A DNA stretch of 64,000 nt, taken from the NCBI GenBank assembly GCA_018668255.1, contig JABISZ010000038.1:117063-181062 (forward strand). Reading direction: 5' to 3'. Source of the stretch: Pseudomonadota bacterium. GTDB lineage: Bacteria; Pseudomonadota; Gammaproteobacteria; Ga0077536. The notes under the pieces were generated by a model. It was not told where the DNA came from. It saw only the letters and a program-made list of their open reading frames with translations, and made no database searches. How positions within the stretch are numbered: the stretch's first letter is position 1; every line of letters begins with the position of its first letter. Position numbers and translations under genes: made by a program. Positions 63,532 to 64,000 of this stretch are shown here, piece after piece.

Positions 63532-64000
63532 ATGAGAGACGTTCATATAGCAGGTGTCAGCATGACTAAGTTCGGAAAGTTTCTGGATAAAAGCTTAAAA
63601 GATCTTACAGGGGACGCACTATATGAAGTATTAAAGGATGCAGGTTGTAATGGAAATTCGGTAGAAGCCGCATTTTTTGGCAATTGTGTTCAAGGCCACA
63701 TGGAAGGGCAGGATATGGTGCGGGGGGAGATTGCGTTACGCCCGTTCGGAATAGAAGGTATCCCTGTCGTTAATGTAGAAAATGCCTGTGCTACAGCAAG
63801 TACTGCCTTTCATATGGCCGTCAATTACGTAAAAGCGGGTGCTGCGGATGTTGTTTTGGCAATTGGTGTAGAAAAAATGTTCTCTGAAGATAAGGCTCGG
63901 ATGTTTAGCGCTTTTGATGGTGCCTGGGATGTTCATGAAGTTGAAAAAAGTAAGAGCCGGTTTGATGAAATGGCAGTAGGAGTAGAAATTCCCGAGGGAA
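63532..64000 (+). CDS. Thiolase-family protein (SCP-x-like), N-terminal part
   Basis: The frame opens MRDVHIAGVSMTKFGKFLDKSLKDL and continues past the window edge, so only 156 codons are seen. VENACATASTAFHMA carries the nucleophilic cysteine of thiolases, and the MTKFGK opening is typical of the SCP-x/lipid-transfer thiolase group that cleaves branched or steroid side-chain acyl-CoAs. AGGAG is eight bases before the ATG. It is divergent from the selenoprotein gene and may begin a further catabolic operon. Confidence 0.86.
   Translation, partial: MRDVHIAGVSMTKFGKFLDKSLKDLTGDALYEVLKDAGCNGNSVEAAFFGNCVQGHMEGQDMVRGEIALRPFGIEGIPVVNVENACATASTAFHMAVNYVKAGAADVVLAIGVEKMFSEDKARMFSAFDGAWDVHEVEKSKSRFDEMAVGVEIPEG

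Overview
The window looks like a chromosomal segment of a free-living, probably marine, aerobic gammaproteobacterium. This rests on gene neighbourhoods typical of that class: priA-argS-ftsN-like, aroK-aroB near gltB-gltD-hemE, thiS-thiG-trmB, zapB-zapA-6S RNA divergent from ygfB-pepP-ubiH-ubiI, and tkt-gap-pgk. No phage genes, insertion sequences or CRISPR arrays were seen. The species cannot be named from sequence alone.

Positions 1-34300 are mostly housekeeping. They hold a partial undecaprenyl-phosphate translocase (DUF368), heme and glutamate synthesis, the shikimate genes aroK/aroB, replication restart (priA), arginyl-tRNA synthetase, an FtsN-like SPOR protein, thiazole synthesis, tRNA methylation, a full-length pyruvate carboxylase, Z-ring factors, a clear 6S RNA, two ubiquinone hydroxylases, purC, lower glycolysis with transketolase, metF and an elongator tRNA-Met.

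From about 34500 to the right edge the character changes to accessory catabolism. Seen in order are a Baeyer-Villiger monooxygenase, a 3-hydroxyisobutyrate-type dehydrogenase and a cytochrome P450; then an LLM flavoprotein, a zinc alcohol dehydrogenase and a class I aldolase; then a ZIP transporter, an AmpG-like permease, an amidase and an HtrA-like protein that has lost its catalytic triad; then LLM enzymes, an alpha/beta hydrolase, a PPOX-fold protein, an SDR, a thiolase and an ACS-type transporter.

The standout is the plus-strand operon at 55424-63025. It encodes a four-cluster ferredoxin, a tungsten-type aldehyde ferredoxin oxidoreductase, a MoaD/ThiS-like carrier, an LLM flavoprotein, an HpaB-type phenol hydroxylase, a meta-cleavage-product hydrolase and an MhpB-type extradiol dioxygenase. 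Together the last three can hydroxylate a phenol, open the ring and hydrolyse the product. The unusual part is a tungsten-type enzyme, a family usually linked to anaerobic metabolism, at the head of an oxygen-dependent pathway.

Directly downstream on the minus strand is a hidden selenoprotein gene (63043-63387). A conventional reading starts at an internal ATG and misses the first 23 codons. The full frame reads through one in-frame TGA at codon 14, giving a U-T-S-C redox motif in a thioredoxin-fold ArsC-like protein, and a SECIS-like hairpin follows the TGA at the expected distance.
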